NCBI RefSeq assembly: GCF_014982785.1
Contig: NZ_JADCKB010000012.1
Span: 1 to 64,000 of the forward strand
Source: Ructibacterium gallinarum
GTDB taxonomy: Bacteria; Bacillota; Clostridia; Monoglobales; Monoglobaceae
DNA: 64,000 bases
Direction of reading: 5' to 3'
Below, one piece after another: positions 1 through 8,785 of the stretch (positions are counted from its first letter, which is position 1; each line of letters opens with the position of its first letter). The position numbers were made by a program, and so were the translations under genes. Below the pieces are notes generated by a model. The model was not told the DNA's origin. It did not search any database and saw only the letters and a list, made by a program, of their open reading frames with translations.

Positions 1-16
1 TGCGGGAAAAGCAAGC

Positions 17-54
17 AATGACGCCGGTTTCTCGATGAATCCGGCGTCATTTTA
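17..54 (+). terminator. Rho-independent terminator of an upstream gene
   Basis: An 11-bp perfect stem (AATGACGCCGG / CCGGCGTCATT) with a 13-nt loop is followed by a short T-run. No gene in the window precedes it, so it most likely ends a plus-strand gene lying left of the window. Confidence 0.7.
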
Positions 55-170
55 TACGACAACATAAAGTTTATGAAAAGGAAGCGCATTTTGCTTTTAT
101 CATCTCGCTTGCGGTATAACGACTTTTCGACAGTCTGAATCACGCGACTATCGCGTGGTTTTCATTATAC

Positions 171-200
171 AAAAAAGACGACTGCCGAAGTAATCGTCTT
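171..200 (-). terminator. Terminator of the EamA transporter gene
   Basis: Read on the minus strand, a 7-bp stem AAGACGA / TCGTCTT is followed by a run of T, 30 bases past the transporter stop codon. A second short GC-rich hairpin (about 141-158) lies further downstream. Confidence 0.65.
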
Positions 201-229
201 CTATTAATTTTGTTAGTAATTATTTTGAC

Positions 230-1288
230 TTATTGTTCAGTGGTATGCACATGATTATGTCCCGTTAAATTACTGTGTGTATGCGTATGTTTGCCGGAAC
301 TGTCTTCATGGGTATGCAAATGGCTGTGTTTGTGTATATGTTCATGCGTATGCAACAAGTCTCCGTGGCTGTGCAGATGGGTATGTGCATGCTCGTGTTC
401 GTGATTATGCTGCAGTGAAATCGTGTCCCTTACCATAATAGCTGTGCTGATAATCATAATCAATAAACCAATGTAAAACTGAACAGCCGGTCGTTCCCCC
501 ACCAGTAACATACTGAATGCAACACCTAAGAATGGTGCAATAGAATAATAGGCGCTTGTTTTGGCGGCGCCTAAATCCTTTTGCGCCATAATGTAAAAGT
601 TAATGCTAAGTCCGTAAGCTACAAAACCCAAAAGCAGAACCGCCGCAATCCAGCTAAAGGTAGGCAGATTTTCCCCAAGTATGAGTGCCACAATAAAACT
701 TCCCAAGCCAGAGAAACAGCCTTTGATGATTACGATTTCTTCTGAACTCTTATTACTGATCATCTTTGTACAGTTGTTCTCAAAACCCCAGCAAACACAA
801 GCTCCGAGCACGAATAAAGAACCTTTGTTAAATACAAATGCACCGTTCCCCTCAAAACTAAGTATTACGCTGGCTGCTGTCACAAGAAAGATTGCAACCC
901 AAAGCTTTCTTGAAATAACTTCCTTAAAAACAATAAGTGCAATTAAAGACGTTGCAACAATTTCAAAGTTATTCAGCAGTGATACATTTGCGGAGTTCGT
1001 TCTGCTGATACCGAACATCAAAAGAATCGGTGCGGCAATATCCAGCACAACCATAGCTATGGTATATGGCAGTTCTTTTTTTGTCAGTGGTTCTTTCTTT
1101 TGCCCTTTTCTCGCCGCCTTACTGATAAGGCTGTATACCAGCATTCCTATGCCTGCACCTAAATATAGAAACGCTGCCATCATAGTTGCGTCTACATGAT
1201 TTAACAATAATTTTGATAAAGGTATGTTAATTGCATATAATGCTGCCGCTAATATTGCAAACATAGTGGCAATGTTTTTTGTTTTCAT
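230..1288 (-). CDS. EamA/DMT-family transporter with a histidine-rich C-terminal tail
   Basis: A 352-residue inner-membrane protein with ten hydrophobic segments arranged as two EamA repeats, the usual fold of drug/metabolite transporters. The transported substrate is unknown. After the last membrane segment, about residue 292, comes a roughly 60-residue tail in which about every second residue is His (HEHEHAHTH-type runs mixed with Asp, Glu, Ser and Thr). Such tails bind Ni, Co, Zn or Cu in other transporters; a role in metal handling here is inference. The start has GGAG eight bases upstream. The HxlR regulator lies upstream on the same strand, 434 bases away. A minus-strand terminator follows. 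Confidence 0.85.
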   Translation of the reverse strand: MKTKNIATMFAILAAALYAINIPLSKLLLNHVDATMMAAFLYLGAGIGMLVYSLISKAARKGQKKEPLTKKELPYTIAMVVLDIAAPILLMFGISRTNSANVSLLNNFEIVATSLIALIVFKEVISRKLWVAIFLVTAASVILSFEGNGAFVFNKGSLFVLGACVCWGFENNCTKMISNKSSEEIVIIKGCFSGLGSFIVALILGENLPTFSWIAAVLLLGFVAYGLSINFYIMAQKDLGAAKTSAYYSIAPFLGVAFSMLLVGERPAVQFYIGLLIMIISTAIMVRDTISLQHNHEHEHAHTHLHSHGDLLHTHEHIHKHSHLHTHEDSSGKHTHTHSNLTGHNHVHTTEQ

Positions 1289-1722
1289 AAAGACTGCTCC
1301 ATTTTATTTTTTACATTTTGTTAAGTGAAACGAAAGTTGAAAACCTTTCAGGCTTTATGGTACAATGGTTTCACTACAAAGACAAAGCACTCCTTAAAGG
1401 AAGAGAGTTTCTTATAGTGAAATTATATCATACCACATGCCCGAAACGTAACAACAATCATTCATTTTATCGTTACGGCAAAGACGCTGTAGATTATAAA
1501 GATATCTTTGCCGAAACCGTCATCATCAATTTGCACCCGGACGCCTGAGGTCAGAGGGGGCAAAGTGGCAATAAAACAAGTATTTTAAGGGCTTTGTTTT
1601 GGCCTAAATCTGCTCTTGCAAGCTATAAAGAGAGGAACAACTATAATCCGATCCACAGATAATCCGGCTGTGTTCCTTAGTATTCTGCAGCAAATCGCCG
1701 CACAGCCTCAAACGGAAATTTT
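1289..1722. other. Intergenic region, no confident gene
   Basis: This 434-base stretch separates the EamA and HxlR genes. A plus-strand open frame at 1318-1548 (76 codons) has no visible ribosome-binding site and no recognisable domain. It could be a gene remnant, because its downstream end (DIFAETVIINLHPDA) looks protein-like, but I cannot name it. Promoter-like boxes occur on both strands without a convincing full match. Confidence 0.4.
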
Positions 1723-2121
1723 TTAGTCGTTTTTGGGCTGGTCCTTTTTCGGTTGGTCGCTTTCATGCTTGAATCCCCAAACCATAATTTCATAGAATAT
1801 CGGCATCAAATCCCGTCCTCTCTCGGTAAATGAATACTCCACATGGGGCGGAATTTCATTAAACTGTACACGATTGATAAAGCCGTCCGCCTCAAGTTCC
1901 CGCAGAGAATTAGTCAGCATCGTATTAGTAATACCGGACAGTTCTTTTTTCAGCGTACTAAAGCGGACTGTATCATGAATACACAGTTCATATAAAATCT
2001 GTGTTTTCCATTTGCCTTGCAGCATAAGAAGCAACGGCGTAACAGGACAGTTACCGAGATCTGTCACAATTCCTTTTTTTACATCTCGCAAATATTCTTC
2101 ATATGTCATAATCTTATCCAT
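1723..2121 (-). CDS. HxlR-family winged-helix transcriptional regulator
   Basis: A 132-residue protein matching the HxlR family (usual length 100-130). The conserved N-terminal Cys25 lies in the LGNCPVTPLL segment, followed by the winged helix (GKWKTQILYEL...RFSTLKKEL.GITNTMLTNSLREL) and the wing ending in VEYSFTERGRDLMPI. Family members act as dimeric repressors or activators that respond to reactive electrophiles or oxidants through the N-terminal Cys. The tail is Lys/Asp rich. The start is supported by GGAGG seven bases upstream. A natural target is the EamA transporter downstream on the same strand, by position only. Confidence 0.88.
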   Translation of the reverse strand: MDKIMTYEEYLRDVKKGIVTDLGNCPVTPLLLMLQGKWKTQILYELCIHDTVRFSTLKKELSGITNTMLTNSLRELEADGFINRVQFNEIPPHVEYSFTERGRDLMPIFYEIMVWGFKHESDQPKKDQPKND

Positions 2122-2214
2122 TATAAAACCTCCATAACACAGAAATAAGTCTCCAAAATCGGATATTCATACGGATAAACAATGAAACAGTGGCAATTGG
2201 GGTAAAATTACAAT

Positions 2215-4446
2215 TCAATTCTTCGACCAATCAAGTACCCTTTGCCTCATACCGTCAATATCCAGCACGCCCAGTGCAAATCCCTTTCGGATCAGCTCTT
2301 CCGGGACATATTCGTCATATTTTTCAAAAGCCGGAACCTCTTTGGGATGGACAAGCTCCAGCGGATCAAATTCCTTTGCTGCTTCGTTTGCCGTGATCCG
2401 ATAAAATTCTTCCTCGCTGACTTTCATAGTAAATTGCATATAGTAAGGTCTGGAGGAGTTCAGCCCTTTCAGTCCCAGTTGCTTTCCGCAGCGGATCTTC
2501 AAAAAACGTTCCAACGCAAGAAAGGCATAACTGCCAAGCCAGGGAAACAGCGCCCACATATTTCCACCCAGGTGCACTAACGGGTGGTCTTGCATACCGG
2601 ATTTTTGGAAGGTATCCCGTGCATCCTGCAACCGGCACACCGCGTGCCGCATGAGATACGGATAGCTTTTCTGCTCGTTTAAAACACCGTACATCCGCTC
2701 CAGGATACGAGTGTGGATATCCCCCGCCACATCGCCGAAATAAGCAGGGATATTCCCCTTTACCAGGGTGCAGTAGACATCCCGCTTTTTATGGTCCACC
2801 TCTTCCACCAGCCAGACCCGCCCGGCAATGGCGATCTTATCCCCAACAGGGGGCGGCTTTACAATAGTACCCAGCTCCTCCGGGCCTGAGCGCACCGAGT
2901 ACTCGACATTCTCCTGAAATACTGCATAAAACTTGTAGTTGTTTACTATCCGCTCCCCGGTAAGCCCGACTATCAGGCCGCCGTTTTCCGTACGGCTGAT
3001 GTGATCCATTGCCAGCAGGTGACGCAGCAAAATACGGTAATCTTCCTGTGAGACACGGTGAAAGCAGGAGAGTGTAAGCACACGGGATGCCAGCTCTTGG
3101 GGAGTCATCTCCCCACAGGATGCCAGTGTACTCATGGTCTGATGGTAGAGAAGGCTGTATGGCAGCCTACCCATGCGCGGTGGCTCAACAAAGCGCTCCT
3201 CAATATATAGCTGCACCAGGGCGATGCCCTGGATCAAATACCATGGAATCATGTCCGGCATCATAGCCCGCGGTTCAGGGTGATTTTCCCGCATGACGAA
3301 CCACATTTCGGACGGATCGCCGCGCCTGCCCGTCCTGCCCATGCGCTGTAAAAAACCTGACACCGTAAAGGGCGCATCGATCTGGAACGCCCGTTCCAGT
3401 CTGCCGATGTCAATGCCAAGCTCCAGCGTTGCGGTGGCGCAAACGGACATGAGGGAATCATCATCCTTCATCTCTTCCTCTGCGCTTTCTCGATAAGAGG
3501 CAGAAAGGTTGCCGTGGTGAATAAGGAACCTCTCCGGCTCGTGGTTTGCTTCACAATACTGCCGCAGGCTCTGGCAGACCGCCTCGCACTCCTCACGGGA
3601 GTTGGTAAAGATCAGACATTTCTTGCCTCTGGTGTGTTCAAAAATATAGCCAACACCCGGATCGGCCGCCTTCGGTGCAGTATCGGTCGGCAATTCCAGA
3701 ATGGGTGTTTCAGGCACTGCCAGCTTTCCTTCGTCTGCCTGAGGCGCTGTGTTGTAAAAATGCTCCATGGATAGCCGCCAGACTTCCCTGCCGCCGTCAA
3801 ACCGGGGAATGACGGTGCGGCGGCCGCTGCCTGCAGCGAGAAAGCGTCCCGCTGCTTCAGGGCTGCCGATGGTTGCGGAAAGACCAATCCTTCTGGGATT
3901 ACATCCCGCCAGCCGACACATCCGCTCAATCAGGCAGAAGGTCTGCATCCCGCGGTCGCCGCGCAGCAGGGAATGAATCTCATCGATAACAATAAACCGC
4001 AGATCACCGAATAACGATGGTATCTCCATATGTTTGTTGATCATCAGCGATTCCAGTGATTCGGGTGTAATCTGCAAAATACCGGCAGGTTTTCGAAGCA
4101 GATTTCGTTTCTGTGATTGCGGCGCATCCCCGTGCCAACGTGTCACGGGGATACCGGCTTCTTCGCACAATTCATTCAATCTTCCGAATTGGTCGTTGAT
4201 AAGCGCCTTCAAAGGCGCGATATACAGTACGCCCACGCTGTGGGGCGGATCCTCGTCCATCAAGGTCAGTATGGGGAAAAACGCTGCTTCCGTCTTGCCA
4301 GATGCCGTGGAGGCGGTGATAAGAACATTGTCATCTGTACCGAATATAGCGTCACCGGCGGCATTCTGCACGCCCCGCAGTGCCTGCCAGCCGGAGCGGT
4401 AAATGTAATCCTGAATAAATGGGGCATATCTTATAAAAACGTTCAT
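2215..4446 (-). CDS. Lhr/BrxHI-like DEAD/DEAH-box helicase, third gene of the TerB-BrxD-helicase operon
   Basis: A 743-residue superfamily II helicase. Motif I reads ASTASGKTEA near residue 48 and motif II is VIDEIHSLL (DEIH). The second RecA domain contains the FTNSREECE segment and the QRMGRTGRRG motif VI. The long C-terminal part resembles Lhr-type helicases, the class called BrxHI when found beside BrxD-type ATPases. The protein should unwind or translocate on nucleic acid using ATP. Its ATG overlaps the stop of the ATPase gene by four bases, so the two are translationally coupled. Antiphage defence or DNA repair are both possible; no phage-specific feature is visible in this gene alone. 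Confidence 0.88.
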   Translation of the reverse strand: MNVFIRYAPFIQDYIYRSGWQALRGVQNAAGDAIFGTDDNVLITASTASGKTEAAFFPILTLMDEDPPHSVGVLYIAPLKALINDQFGRLNELCEEAGIPVTRWHGDAPQSQKRNLLRKPAGILQITPESLESLMINKHMEIPSLFGDLRFIVIDEIHSLLRGDRGMQTFCLIERMCRLAGCNPRRIGLSATIGSPEAAGRFLAAGSGRRTVIPRFDGGREVWRLSMEHFYNTAPQADEGKLAVPETPILELPTDTAPKAADPGVGYIFEHTRGKKCLIFTNSREECEAVCQSLRQYCEANHEPERFLIHHGNLSASYRESAEEEMKDDDSLMSVCATATLELGIDIGRLERAFQIDAPFTVSGFLQRMGRTGRRGDPSEMWFVMRENHPEPRAMMPDMIPWYLIQGIALVQLYIEERFVEPPRMGRLPYSLLYHQTMSTLASCGEMTPQELASRVLTLSCFHRVSQEDYRILLRHLLAMDHISRTENGGLIVGLTGERIVNNYKFYAVFQENVEYSVRSGPEELGTIVKPPPVGDKIAIAGRVWLVEEVDHKKRDVYCTLVKGNIPAYFGDVAGDIHTRILERMYGVLNEQKSYPYLMRHAVCRLQDARDTFQKSGMQDHPLVHLGGNMWALFPWLGSYAFLALERFLKIRCGKQLGLKGLNSSRPYYMQFTMKVSEEEFYRITANEAAKEFDPLELVHPKEVPAFEKYDEYVPEELIRKGFALGVLDIDGMRQRVLDWSKN

Positions 4447-5774
4447 ATCGTAAACTCCACATAGTTTTTATCTGTCTCGTTGGAAACCGCCTCTGATTTT
4501 GCATAGGTGAAGTCATCCGACTGCAAAAGGTCTTGCATCGTCATGACCGGATTCTGATATAGCAAGTCCAGAAGCTCGATAAAGTCCCTAATCACCTCAC
4601 GGGGAGTGATGTTCTGGTCAGCGCCGATCCGGCCGTATTCCAGTTTGATAAAGTGTACAAGGTCATCGGTACCGAGCTTCTTTTGATAGCTGTAGAGATC
4701 GGCGTGCATACCGGACAGCTTTTCACAGAGCACCAGCATTTCCTCCGGCGTCAGCGGCTCCAGATGTATGACAGGCGCCAGAAGATCCCTTGCGCCGGGC
4801 TTTGAGAACTTTCCTTCTGCAAGACGGGAACGGAGGGCCTCATAGCTGTATACTCCACGCCGCTTATCCTCGATCGCCTGGGGTGTCGCGCCCATGATAA
4901 TGCCGAGATATCTGGCTTTCCCCTGCAAGGTATCGTTATACATGGTCAGCAGTTTTTCGTAATTGTACTGCCTGGTAATCGCATTCGGTATCTTATAGAG
5001 ATTAACAAGTTCATCAATCATGATCATCATACCTGCGTACCCCGCTAATCGGAAAAATACAGCAAAGATCTTCAGGTAATCGTACCAGTCGTCATCCGTG
5101 ATGATAATATTGACGCCAAGCTCCTCTTTTGCCTCACGTTTTAGGGCATATTCACCACGGAACCAACGGACAACTTTAGCTTTCATCTCATCATCACCGT
5201 CCACATAAGCGTGGTAATAGATCGAAAGGAGTTTTGCAAATTCAAAGCCGTGCACCAGCTCGCTGACTGCGGAGGTAACGGCATAGATATTTTGATCCAC
5301 AGCTTTTGTCAGCGCGGGATCACCGGGTTCAAGACCGGTCTTTTGCACAGCCTCTGTCTGTACGCCGTTGATCCATCTGTCAAGCACCAGCGTCAGAGCG
5401 CCGCCCTCCGGCTTGGTTTTGGTGGATAGGTTGCTGATCAGTTCACGGTACGTAGCGAGTCCCTGCCCGCGTGTTCCCTGCAGACGCCGTTCCGGCGAAA
5501 GATCTGCGTCAGCGACAATAAACCCTTTGTCCATACAATAGTTGCGGATCGTCTGGATCAGAAAACTCTTTCCGGAGCCATATCTACCTACGATAAATCG
5601 GAACGACGCTCCGCCATCGGCAATGATGTCTATGTCATGAAGCAGTGCCTCAATCTCGTTTTTTCTTCCTACCGTGATATAGGGAAGCCCGATTCGTGGA
5701 ACCACGCCTCCCTTCAGGGAATTTAGTATAGTTTGTGAGATTCGCTTTGGTACTTTTTTATTATTTTCATTCAT
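4443..5774 (-). CDS. BrxD-like P-loop ATPase (DUF2791 family)
   Basis: A 443-residue ATPase. It has a typical DUF2791/BrxD N-terminus (SQTILNSLKGGVVPRIGL..ITVGRKNEI), a Walker A motif GRYGSGKS near residue 65, a Walker B motif MMIMIDELVN and a sensor-like LGIIMGATPQAIED. The C-terminal segment contains ITPREVIRDFIELL, usual in this family. BrxD is known as the ATPase accessory of some BREX systems and of related Ter-linked DNA-processing operons. Here no BREX core gene (pglX, pglZ, brxC) is present, so this is not BREX. The gene overlaps both neighbours by four bases (ATGA), the mark of one polycistronic message. Confidence 0.88.
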   Translation of the reverse strand: MNENNKKVPKRISQTILNSLKGGVVPRIGLPYITVGRKNEIEALLHDIDIIADGGASFRFIVGRYGSGKSFLIQTIRNYCMDKGFIVADADLSPERRLQGTRGQGLATYRELISNLSTKTKPEGGALTLVLDRWINGVQTEAVQKTGLEPGDPALTKAVDQNIYAVTSAVSELVHGFEFAKLLSIYYHAYVDGDDEMKAKVVRWFRGEYALKREAKEELGVNIIITDDDWYDYLKIFAVFFRLAGYAGMMIMIDELVNLYKIPNAITRQYNYEKLLTMYNDTLQGKARYLGIIMGATPQAIEDKRRGVYSYEALRSRLAEGKFSKPGARDLLAPVIHLEPLTPEEMLVLCEKLSGMHADLYSYQKKLGTDDLVHFIKLEYGRIGADQNITPREVIRDFIELLDLLYQNPVMTMQDLLQSDDFTYAKSEAVSNETDKNYVEFTI

Positions 5775-7636
5775 TTATTGTTACCTCCAAGTATTTGCAG
5801 GATATCTTCTCTGTAATCCTCCACAATGGTGATGGCATTGCCATCGCATGCAAGGACGTTATCTCCAATCTCATCAAACAGAGCTGCATTGATTGTATCA
5901 GCCACGACAGAGGGCATCAGATGATTGTCTCTCATATACTTTTCTATTGGTTCATCTTGTAGAATAGCTCTAAGGATCTGTGTATGAAGTACATCCAGCG
6001 ACGCAATCGGACTGCATATAGATTTTGTTTCATTCTGCTCAATCGGCTTGGTGGGTTCTTCTGTCTGTTTTTGTTCCAGGTTATCCCAAGCTTTCACGTC
6101 TATCTCATCCTCTATCAAGAGACTGTCCCTTGTGATGAGTGCATCCTGACGTATTTGGTTCAGACCGGAGAGGTCAATTGTGATCTTCTGCCTTGCGGCT
6201 TCGATCTCCGCTTGCCGCTCGGCTGCCAACACCTGTTCCACATAGGGCGCTGCCCATGCCTCATCGGGATTATCACGGAGATAATGGCCAATTTTCAAGT
6301 GTTTCCGCAGCCGCCGATCTGTCTCATGGAGGAAGGCATGAAACCTCTTTCTATCAAAATACAGACTGTCATATCGTTCTTCCCGCCACACACCGCCGCG
6401 GCAATGATACGTTCTGCACATATCCAGTACATAATCGGTATCCGGATGAGGATGTTCCTCCCAATATACAGCATTGGCAAGGGGACGCCACGGAAAGGAT
6501 TTCTGTTCCCCAAAACACAGCGTGAAAATATCCGCGCCATTCCGGGAGTTTTCCGACGCATAACGCCAAACTAAGGCAAATAAATGCTTGCCCGGCGCGT
6601 CGTCTTTTTTAACAACAGGCGACTGTTCCAGTTTTTTTCCGGCAAAGGTGCAAAGAGCGGAAAAGACCTCTTCATCCGTAAATTTTTTCGGCTCTCTGAG
6701 AATCGAAAGAGAGAGGTCCTTTTCCATCACAGCGGAGTCGACATATTTGCGAACCAATGCCGCGGGCACATTGTGGATCACCGCATATTCCAGCATCCAG
6801 CGATGCAGGTTTTTGCGCATGCTAAGATCTCCGATCCCGGAGTCAAGAAAGCCAGTCTCAAATTCCCGCATCTTCTTAAGGCTGTCCTCCGGGGAGCTTG
6901 TCCCGATCCCATTAAGCAGTTCATACAAGTACAAATAGGCAAGTGAAGTGGCAATCGGGGAAAAGTTCCCTTTTCTGACACCGGTACGCCAGGCAAAGTA
7001 TCCACGAAGCTGCTTGATATTCAAATCGTGGTAGGTCGGAAAATAGTGTTTATACTCTCCCGTCCATGGCGCATCATCCTCGTAATCCTCCATGAACTTG
7101 CCCTGTCGGTGAAAGTTCCGGCACTTTTGCGCAAAAGAACCGTCATTATACTCGTACAGCCTCAACATCTCACGAATCTTATCAGGAATTTTAAGCTCTG
7201 CCGCAGCAGATCGCTTGCCAACAAAGGGCAGTGCGGTGTCCTGATATATGTCCGTATGATTTGCGGCCGTTTCATCAAGAACAATGGTATATCCCCGTTC
7301 TTCGCCGGAATAGACTGCTCGGTCAAAGAGCCGGAAGATGACATCCGGCTTCGTTCTGTCGTTAAATATAATCCCTACCCACATTCTACCCTCCATGCGA
7401 AAAGGAAGTGAGAGGTAAGGCTCTGACAGTTCGGAAAGGATATTCTGACCGCATTTGATATCGCATCTTTGTATTTCCTTTCCTGAATCGGAATCCCACT
7501 GGCGCATAAGAAGGGCGATCCACTTTCCTGTACCGGGGTCAGCCAGAACTGAAAAGCCGGGAAAATCGGCCCATTTATGCTGTTCCTGAACATGAAATTT
7601 TTCTGCAGCATATGCCGTTAACTCTGACAGTTCCAA
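5771..7636 (-). CDS. YjbR-like / TerB-N / TerB-C multidomain protein, first gene of the TerB-BrxD-helicase operon
   Basis: A 621-residue soluble protein. Residues 1 to about 120 resemble a MmcQ/YjbR-type domain (hydrophobic strands, LSLPFRMEGRMWVGIIFND). Around 185-290 is a TerB-N domain (YFPTYHDLNIKQLRGYFAWRTG..GNFSPIATSLAYLYLYELLNG). The last about 150 residues match TerB-C, with an IDLSGLNQIRQDA start and an ILRAILQDEPI..YMRDNHLMPSVVADTINAALFDEIGD core. TerB-N/TerB-C proteins are linked by comparative genomics to tellurite-resistance-type stress systems and DNA processing; the biochemical role is not settled. The start is TTG with AAGGGGGTG five bases upstream. The promoter probably lies in the left arm of the inverted-repeat element at 7741-8051. 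Confidence 0.82.
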   Translation of the reverse strand: MELSELTAYAAEKFHVQEQHKWADFPGFSVLADPGTGKWIALLMRQWDSDSGKEIQRCDIKCGQNILSELSEPYLSLPFRMEGRMWVGIIFNDRTKPDVIFRLFDRAVYSGEERGYTIVLDETAANHTDIYQDTALPFVGKRSAAAELKIPDKIREMLRLYEYNDGSFAQKCRNFHRQGKFMEDYEDDAPWTGEYKHYFPTYHDLNIKQLRGYFAWRTGVRKGNFSPIATSLAYLYLYELLNGIGTSSPEDSLKKMREFETGFLDSGIGDLSMRKNLHRWMLEYAVIHNVPAALVRKYVDSAVMEKDLSLSILREPKKFTDEEVFSALCTFAGKKLEQSPVVKKDDAPGKHLFALVWRYASENSRNGADIFTLCFGEQKSFPWRPLANAVYWEEHPHPDTDYVLDMCRTYHCRGGVWREERYDSLYFDRKRFHAFLHETDRRLRKHLKIGHYLRDNPDEAWAAPYVEQVLAAERQAEIEAARQKITIDLSGLNQIRQDALITRDSLLIEDEIDVKAWDNLEQKQTEEPTKPIEQNETKSICSPIASLDVLHTQILRAILQDEPIEKYMRDNHLMPSVVADTINAALFDEIGDNVLACDGNAITIVEDYREDILQILGGNNK

Positions 7637-7745
7637 AGTGACACCCCCTTACATGAAAGTGATGATGAGACAATGATATTTAAAACCCCATGGAAATAAA
7701 AAACATTGCTGTGTCATCTTTCGTTCGATAAGACATTGTATAAAT

Positions 7746-7773
7746 ATTATACCATATCCATGAAAAAAATCAA
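7746..7773 (-). promoter_or_regulatory. Left-arm outward promoter (TerB operon)
   Basis: On the minus strand, TTGATT (7773-7768) and TATAAT (7751-7746) are 16 bases apart. It points at the TTG start of the TerB-domain gene 110 bases away and mirrors the promoter at 8020-8046. Confidence 0.55.
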
Positions 7774-8019
7774 GTACACAGAATAATCTGATATAGTATA
7801 AAAAGTATACTGTCGTGTACTCTATATAATATTTGATATTGAGGTTTTAGTGTGAATTATCTATAATAGAGTAATTTAAGGAAAAGGTTGTTTCTTTTTC
7901 TCATTTCCGGATATTGATAAAATTCTGCAATGCCACATGTCTTTATTTAATCCATGTCAATTTATCCAGTTTTCAGACTAAGTCAGTTGTTTCATACTAT
8001 GTATGAATATTCTGCGTAC

Positions 8020-8046
8020 TTGATTTTTTTATGGATATAGTATAAT
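8020..8046 (+). promoter_or_regulatory. Right-arm outward promoter (esterase operon)
   Basis: TTGATT at 8020-8025 and TATAAT at 8041-8046 are separated by 15 bases, slightly short. It is the mirror copy of the left-arm promoter and lies 40 bases before the esterase start. Confidence 0.55.
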
Positions 8047-8085
8047 ATTTATATCATATATCATTAAAAGAAAAGAGGGAAAAGG

Positions 8086-8760
8086 ATGACTTCATTTGTA
8101 GTGGGAAATAAAAACATTTCGGTTTTTCCCGGCACGCTACCCGATATGCCTGTAATCTATCTCAATACATTTGCGAATGAAGGAGAGCGGGTAGCTCAGG
8201 CTTTGCAGGACATGGGCTGTCCTGATTTTACACTTGTAGCTATTAGCAACCTTAACTGGGATCATGATATGGCGCCTTGGGATATTCCACCTATTTCAAA
8301 GGATGACACGCCGTGCACCGGAGGTGCAGATGATTACCTGCTGTTTTTGACCCGGGAAATTATGCCGGAAGCAGAAAAAGAAATCAAGGGATGCCCTTTA
8401 TGGCGTGGTTTGGCAGGATACTCTCTGGCCGGTTTGTTTGCGGTCTACTCTCTCTATCAGACAGATGTGTTTTCGCGATTTGCCAGTATGTCTGGGTCCC
8501 TGTGGTTTCCGGGGATCAGGGAATATATTTTCTCTCATGATATGAAACGAAAACCGGATCACATGTATTTTTCTTTAGGAGACAAAGAGTGTAAAACACG
8601 GAATCCGTACCTAAAAGAAGTGCAGGAGAATACCAAAGAAATCAAGACGTTTTATAGCAGACAAGGAATTGACACAATATTTCATCTGAATCCCGGCAAT
8701 CATTATAAAAATACAGTTGAGCGAACTGCCGCCGGTATTGCATGGATTTTAAGCAGATAA
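8086..8760 (+). CDS. Alpha/beta-hydrolase (esterase-like)
   Basis: A 224-residue hydrolase of the putative-esterase (Esterase D / enterochelin-hydrolase-like) type. The nucleophile elbow is GYSLAG near residue 122. The following SRFASMSGSLWFPG is characteristic of this family, and a late GNHYKNT supplies the likely catalytic His. No signal peptide, so cytosolic. The substrate is unknown; the next gene makes acyl-adenylates, so hydrolysis of an ester or thioester of that product is a reasonable guess. Start supported by GAGGGAAAAGG. It leads a three-gene operon, with the adenylation gene 25 bases downstream. Confidence 0.8.
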   Translation: MTSFVVGNKNISVFPGTLPDMPVIYLNTFANEGERVAQALQDMGCPDFTLVAISNLNWDHDMAPWDIPPISKDDTPCTGGADDYLLFLTREIMPEAEKEIKGCPLWRGLAGYSLAGLFAVYSLYQTDVFSRFASMSGSLWFPGIREYIFSHDMKRKPDHMYFSLGDKECKTRNPYLKEVQENTKEIKTFYSRQGIDTIFHLNPGNHYKNTVERTAAGIAWILSR

Positions 8761-8785
8761 ATAAACAACATGGAGGGAAATAACA

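Larger units (their letters stand above)
7741..8051. mobile_element. 311-bp element with 45-bp terminal inverted repeats (MITE-like), carrying outward promoters
   Basis: Positions 7740-7785 and 8008-8052 are inverted copies of each other, differing by two substitutions and one single-base indel. The interior is AT-rich and holds no open frame. The outer ends are flanked by TA on both sides (7739-7740 and 8052-8053), as expected for an IS630/Tc1-mariner-type miniature element, though TA is common in such AT-rich DNA. Each arm carries an outward TATAAT box: one fires into the TerB operon, the other into the esterase operon. The alternative is a duplicated divergent promoter under one regulator. 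Confidence 0.6.

Noticed and set aside
1318-1548. Plus-strand 76-codon open frame between the EamA and HxlR genes
   Set aside because: No ribosome-binding site, no recognisable domain, and nearby sequence looks like remnant DNA. Kept only as a note in the intergenic entry.
2215-7636. Complete BREX or DISARM system
   Set aside because: BrxD- and BrxHI-like genes alone are not enough; no methylase, PglZ-type phosphatase, BrxC or PLD-type gene is in the window.
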